The notes under the pieces were generated by a model. That model worked only from the letters and a program-made list of their open reading frames with translations, did no database searches and had not been told where the DNA came from. The translations under genes were made by a program, and so were the position numbers. From positions 10,046,501-10,110,500 of the forward strand of contig NC_066588.1 in assembly GCF_905475345.1 (NCBI RefSeq): a DNA stretch of 64,000 nt, in the 5' to 3' direction. Within the stretch, counting starts at the first letter, position 1. Each line of letters starts with the position of its first letter. Origin of the DNA: Vespula vulgaris. Lineage: Eukaryota; Arthropoda; Insecta; Hymenoptera; Vespidae. Positions 59,247-64,000 of the stretch are shown piece by piece.

Positions 59247-60599
59247 CCTTTGTTCTCTTTAAACCTTTATAACTCGGCTCCTATTGGTCCGATCTGGACG
59301 AAAAAAATATGGGCGTAGAGGGAGCGACTAGCCCTTTCCAACGACCCCGGTACGGTTCTCCTACGTTCTATAGTTTCGGAGAAAAAAATTGTTAAAGAAA
59401 AATTTTTTTTTCCTTTGTTCCCTTTAAACCGTTATAACTCGGCTCCTATTGGTCCTATCTGGACGAAGACAATATGGTCGTAGAGGATGCGAGGAACCCT
59501 TTCCAATGACCCCGGTCCGGTTGCTCTAGGTGCTACCGTGTCGGAGAAAAATATTCTTAAATAAAAATATTTTTTTCCTTTTTTCCCATTAAACAGGTAT
59601 AACTCGGCTCCTATTGGTCTCATCTGGACGAAAAAAAAGGTCGTAGAGGACGCGAAGAACCCGTTCCAATGACCCCGGTCCGGTTGCTCCAGGTGCTATC
59701 GTTTCGGAGAAAAAATTGTTAAATAAAAATATTTTTTTCCTTTGTTCCCTTTAAACCGTTATAACTCGGCTCCTGTTGGTCCGATCTGGACGAATAAAAT
59801 TTGGGCGTAGAGGGCGCGACGAGCCCTTTCCAATGACCCCGGTCCGGTTCTTCTAGGTGCTATAGTTTCGGAGAAAAAAATTGTTAAAGAAAAATTTTTT
59901 TTTCCTTTGTTCCCTTTAAACCGTTATAACTCGGCTCCTATTGGCCCGATGTGGACGAAAAAAATATGGGCGTAGAGGGCGCGACGAGCCCTTTCCAATG
60001 ACCCCGGTCCGGTTCTCCTAGGTGCTACATGTTTGGAGAAAAAAATTGTTAAAGAAAAATTTTTTTTTCCTTTGTTCCCTTTAAACCGTTATAACTCGGC
60101 TCCTCTTGGTCCGATCTGGACGGAAAAAATATGGGCGTAGAGGGCGCGGCGAGCCCTTTCCAACGACCCCGGTCCGGTTCCCCTAGATGCTATAGTTTCG
60201 GAGAAAAAAATTGTTAAAGAAAAAGTTTTTTTCCTTTGTTCCCTTTAAACCGTTATAACTCGGCTCCTATTGGTCCGATCTGGACGAAAAAAATATGGGC
60301 GTAGAGGGCGCGACGAGCCCTTTCCAACGACCCCGGAACGGTTCTCCTACGTTCTATAGTTTCGGAGAAAAAAATTGTTAAAGAAAAATTTTTTTTCCTT
60401 TGTTCCCTTTAAACCGTTATAACTCGGCTCCTATTGGTCCGATCTGGACGAAAGAAATTTGGGCGTAGAGGGCGCGACGAGCCATGTCCAATGAGCCCGG
60501 TCCGGTTCTCCTAGCTGCTATAGGTTCGGAGAAAAAAATTGTTAAAGAAAAATATTTTTTTCCTTTGTTCCCTTTAAACCGTTATAACTCGGCTCCTAT

Positions 60600-63500
60600 T
60601 GGTCCGATCTGGACGAAGACAATATGGTCGTAGAGGATGCGAGGAACCCTTTCCAATGACCCCGGTCCGGTTGCTCTAGGTGCTACCGTGTCGGAGAAAA
60701 ATATTCTTAAATAAAAATACTTTTTCCTTTTTTCCCATTAAATAGGTATAACTCGGGTCCTATTGGTCTCATCTGGACGAAAAAAAAGGTCGTAGAGGAC
60801 GCGAAGAACCCGTTCCAATGACCCCGGTCCGGTTGCTCCAGGTGCTATCGTTTCGGAGAAAAAATTGTTAAATAAAAATATTTTTTTCCTTTGTTACCTT
60901 TAAACCGTTATAACTCGGCTCCTATTGGTCCGATCTGGACGAATACAATATGGACGTAGAGGATGCGAGGAACCCTTTCCAATGACCCCGGTCCGGTTGC
61001 TCTAGGTGCTACCGTGTCGGAGAAAAATATTCCTAAATAAAAATATTTTTTTCCTTTTTTCCCATTAAACAGGTATAAATCGGCTCCTATTGGTCTCATC
61101 TGGACGACAAAAATATGGGTGTAGAGGGCGCGACGAGCCCTTTCGAATGACCCCGGTCCGGTTCTCCTAGGTGCTATAGTTTTGGAGAAAAAAATTGTTA
61201 AAGAAAAATTTTTTTTCCTTTGTTCCCTTTAAACCGTTATAACTCGGCTCCTGTTGGTCCGATCTGGACTAAAAAAATTTCGGCGTAGAGGGCGCGACGA
61301 GCCCTTTCCTATGACCCCGGTCCGGTTCTCCTAGGTGCTATAGTTTCGGAGAAAAAAATTGTTAAAGAAAAATTTTTTTTTCCTTTGTTCCCTTTAAACC
61401 GTTATAACTCGGCTCCTATTGGTCCGATCTGGACGAAAAAAATATGGGCGTAGAGGGCGCGACGAGACCTTTCCAATGACCCCGGTCGGGTTCTCCTAGG
61501 TGCTATAGTTTCGGAGAAAAAAATTGTTAAAGAAAAATTTTTTTTTCCTTTGTTCCCATTAAACAGGTATAACTCGGCTCGTATTGGTCTCATCTGGACG
61601 ACATAAATATGGGCGTAGAGGGCGCGGCGAGCCCTTTCCAACGACCCCGGTCCGGTTCTCCTAGATGCTATAGTTTCGGAGAAAAAAATTGTTAAAGAAA
61701 AAGTTTTTTTCCTTTGTTCCCTTTAAACCGTTATAACTCGGCTCCTATTTGTCCGATCTGGACGAAAAAAATATGGGCGTAGAGGGCGCGACGAGCCCTT
61801 TCCAACGACCCCGGAACGGTTCTCCTACGTTCTATAGTTTCGGAGAAAAAAATTGTTAAAGAAAAATTTTTTTTCCTTTGTTCCCTTTAAACCGTTATAA
61901 CTCGGCTCCTATTGGTCCGATCTGGACGAAAAAAATTTGGGCGTAGAGGGCGCGACGAGCCATGTCCAATGAGCCCGGTCCGGTTCTCCTAGGTGCTATA
62001 GTTTCGGAGAAAAAAATTGTTAAAGAAAAATTTTTTTTCCTTTGTTCCCTTTAAACCTTTATAACTCGGCTCCTATTGGTCCGATCTGGACGAAAAAAAT
62101 ATGGGCGTAGAGGGAGCGACGAGCCATTTCCAATCAGCCCGGTCCGGTTCTCCTAGCTGCTATAGGTTCGGAGAAAAAAATTGTTAAAGAAAAAGTTTTT
62201 TTCCTTTGTTCCCTTTAAACCGTTATAACTCGGCTCCTATTGGTCCGATCTGGACGAAAAAAATATGGGCGTAGAGGGCGCGACGAGCCATGTCCAATGA
62301 GCCCGGTCCGGTTCTCCTAGCTGCTATAGGTTCGGAGAAAAAAATTGTTAAAGAAAAAGTTTTTTTCCTTTGTTCCCTTTAAACCGTTATAACTCGGCTC
62401 CTATTGGTCCGATCTGGACGAAAAAAATATGGGCGTAGAGGGCGCGACGAGCCCTTTCCAACGACCCCGGAACGCTTCTCCTACGTTCTATAGTTTCGGA
62501 GAAAAAAATTGTTAAAGAAAAATTTTTTTTCCTTTGTTACCTTTAAACCGTTATAACTCGGCTCCTATTGGTCCGATCTGGACGAAGACAATATGGTCGT
62601 AGAGGATGCGAGGAACCCTTTCCAATGACCCCGGTCCGGTTGCTCTAGGTGCTACCGTGTCGGAGAAAAATATTCTTAAATAAAAATACTTTTTCCTTTT
62701 TTCCCATTAAATAGGTATAACTCGGCTCCTATTGGTCTCATCTGGACGAAAAAAAAGGTCGTAGAGGACGCGAAGAACCCGTTCCAATGACCCCGGTCCG
62801 GTTGCTCCAGGTGCTATCGTTTCGGAGAAAAAATTGTTAAATAAAAATATTTTTTTCCTTTGTTACCTTTAAACCGTTATAACTCGGCTCCTATTGGTCC
62901 GATCTGGACGAAGACAATATGGTCGTAGAGGATGCGAGGAACCCTTTCCAATGACCCCGGTCCGGTTGCTCTAGGTGCTACCGTGTCGGAGAAAAATATT
63001 CTTAAATAAAAATATTTTTTTCCTTTTTTCCCATTAAACAGGTATAACTCGGCTCCTGTTGGTCCGATCTGGACTAAAAAAATTTCGGCGTAGAGGGCGC
63101 GACGAGCCCTTTCCTATGACCCCGGTCCGGTTCTCCTAGGTGCTATAGTTTCGGAGAAAAAAATTGTTAAAGAAAAATTTTTTTTTCCTTTGTTCCCTTT
63201 AAACCGTTATAACTCGGCTCCTGTTGGTCCGATCTGGACTAAAAAAATTTCGGCGTAGAGGGCGCGACGAGCCCTTTCCTATGACCCCGGTCCGGTTCTC
63301 CTAGGTGCTATAGTTTCGGAGAAAAAAATTGTTAAAGAAAAATTTTTTTTTCCTTTGTTCCCTTTAAACCGTTATAACTCGGCTCCTATTGGTCCGATCT
63401 GGACGAAAAAAATATGGGCGTAGAGGGCGCGACGAGCCCTTTCCAATGACCCCGGTCCGGTTCTCCTAGGTGCTATAGTTTCGGAGAAAAAAATTGTTAA

Positions 63501-64000
63501 AGAAAAATTTTTTTTCCTTTGTTCTCTTTAAACCTTTATAACTCGGCTCCTATTGGTCCGATCTGGACGAAAAAAATATGGGCGTAGAGGGAGCGACTAG
63601 CCCTTTCCAAGGACCCCGGTACGGTTCTCCTGCGTTCTATAGTTTCGGAGAAAAAAATTGTTAAAGAAAAATTTTTTTTTCCTTTGTTCCCTTTAAACCG
63701 TTATAACTCGGCTCCTATTGGTCCGATCTGGACGAAGACAATATGGTCGTAGAGGATGCGAGGAACCCTTTCCAATGACCCCGGTCCGGTTGCTCTAGGT
63801 GCTACCGTGTCGGAGAAAAATATTCTTAAATAAAAATATTTTTTTCCTTTTTTCCCATTAAACAGGTATAACTCGGCTCCTATTGGTCTCATCTGGACGA
63901 AAAAAAAGGTCGTAGAGGACGCGAAGAACCCGTTCCAATGACCCCGGTCCGGTTGCTCCAGGTGCTATCGTTTCGGAGAAAAAATTGTTAAATAAAAATA
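60600..64000 (+). repeat. 26-monomer tandem repeat (4269 bp), second copy, cut by the window end
   Basis: From about 61.2 kb every landmark of the first copy recurs 4269 bp later, including the CATTAAATAGGTATAAC unit at 62.71 kb. Differences are few; examples are CAATCAGCCC near 62.13 kb and CAAGGACCCC near 63.61 kb. The copy runs off the right end. The stretch 60.6-61.1 kb also resembles 58.3-58.8 kb at an offset of about 2300 bp, so local shuffling preceded the larger step. Confidence 0.86.

Larger units (their letters stand above)
59100..59263 (+). repeat. Exemplar monomer, class A (164 bp)
   Basis: This unit represents the class that dominates from 36.8 kb rightwards. It starts at CCGTTATAAC. 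Its diagnostic marks are TCTCCTAGGTGC (59194-59205), TTAAAG just before the last A/T block, and GCGACGAGCCC in the middle. Hand counting gives 35 C and 36 G in 164 bp (about 43% GC) and 11 CpG dinucleotides. Neighbouring class A units are usually 164 or 165 bp, differing mainly in the length of the T-run. Short variants within the class include CTGTTGGCCC, GGGCGGAAAA and a CTTTATAAC form of the palindrome. Confidence 0.93.
56300..60600 (+). repeat. 26-monomer tandem repeat (4269 bp), first copy
   Basis: The B+C dimers at 56.31 and 56.64 kb match 53.35 and 53.68 kb at an offset of 2961 bp (18 monomers). From about 56.9 kb the sequence is repeated at an offset of 4269 bp to the end of the window (57133 and 61402, 59432 and 63701). 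Shared rare marks include GGACTAAAAAAATTTCGGCG (57.0, 58.8, 58.97 kb), GACGACATAAATATGG, AAAGTTTTTTTCC and CATTAAATAGGTATAAC (58.44 kb). The copies look nearly identical by eye. Confidence 0.87.
1..64000 (+). repeat. Satellite DNA array, ~164-bp monomer, head-to-tail
   Basis: The same ~164-bp unit recurs without a break from the first to the last base, always in the same orientation. Landmarks seen in nearly every unit are, in order, CCGTTATAAC, GGCTCCTATTGGTCC, GATCTGGACG plus an A-run, CGTAGAGGGCG, CCCTTTCCAATGAC, CCGGTCCGGTT, TTTCGGAG plus an A-run, and an AAAAATTTTTTTT block. Successive CCGTTATAAC starts measured by eye give 160, 162, 163, 164 and 165 bp. No inversion, unique island or foreign insertion was seen. 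Dividing the window by 164 gives about 390 monomers. Arrays of this size and unit length are typical of eukaryotic centromeric or pericentromeric heterochromatin; that placement is inferred from the family type and is not shown by the sequence. The window begins and ends inside the array, so its true length is unknown. Confidence 0.98.

Noticed and set aside
59234..59262. Rho-independent terminator (T-run after dyads)
   Set aside because: The dyads are too short and too far from the T-run, and the setting is a eukaryotic satellite.
1..64000. CRISPR array
   Set aside because: Repeats are contiguous with no unique spacers, and the 164-bp unit is far longer than CRISPR repeats.
1..64000. Transposon or retroelement within the array
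   Set aside because: No terminal repeats, target-site duplications, polyprotein motifs or break in monomer phase were seen.
1..64000. rRNA spacer subrepeats or telomere-associated repeat
   Set aside because: No rRNA gene sequence and no TTAGGG- or TTTAGGG-type telomere motif in tandem was found in the window.

Overview
The whole 64 kb window is one uninterrupted head-to-tail satellite DNA array. The monomer is about 164 bp (160-165 bp), so the window holds roughly 390 copies, all in the same orientation. I found no convincing protein-coding gene, tRNA, rRNA, transposon, CRISPR array or unique-sequence island, and both window ends lie inside the array. Such an array points to a eukaryotic nuclear genome, most likely centromeric or pericentromeric heterochromatin. 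The species cannot be fixed from this sequence. The general look (a nucleosome-sized unit with A/T tracts, and a short CCCTTTCCAATGAC-like core) reminds me of plant centromeric satellites, but that is a weak impression and an invertebrate is equally possible.

Layout. From 1 to about 36.7 kb the array is a divergent mixture of monomer classes, arranged in overlapping partial duplications with offsets that are whole numbers of monomers: about 4408, 1305, 2130, 2785, 1147, 3269, 9660-9825, 15217/15053 and 2780 bp. From about 36.8 kb new classes appear: a class A monomer (TCTCCTAGG variant) and a B+C dimer of 327 bp. These dominate to the right end and differ less from one another. Between about 39.2 and 46.4 kb the older classes return, as 2293-bp (14-monomer) higher-order repeats. 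A long segmental duplication (34.24-39.16 versus 43.92-49.50 kb) crosses the boundary between the two layers, which explains the interleaving. A further related copy starts near 52.67 kb. The last part is a 4269-bp (26-monomer) tandem repeat that runs off the window.

The most interesting signals are structural. First, the 164-bp monomer appears to be an old dimer of two halves of about 80 and 84 bp, because three anchor blocks occur in the same order and similar spacing in both halves. Second, copies differ by exact gains or losses of 1, 2, 3 or 7 monomers, and one hybrid monomer near 47.45 kb looks like a visible unequal-exchange junction. Third, each monomer carries an 8-bp perfect palindrome, several short dyads, three A/T tracts about half a nucleosome apart, and more CpG than its base composition predicts.

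The open reading frames on both strands are by-products of repeated sequence and are not annotated as genes. All offsets and boundaries were read by eye; boundaries are good to roughly one monomer unless an exact position is given.
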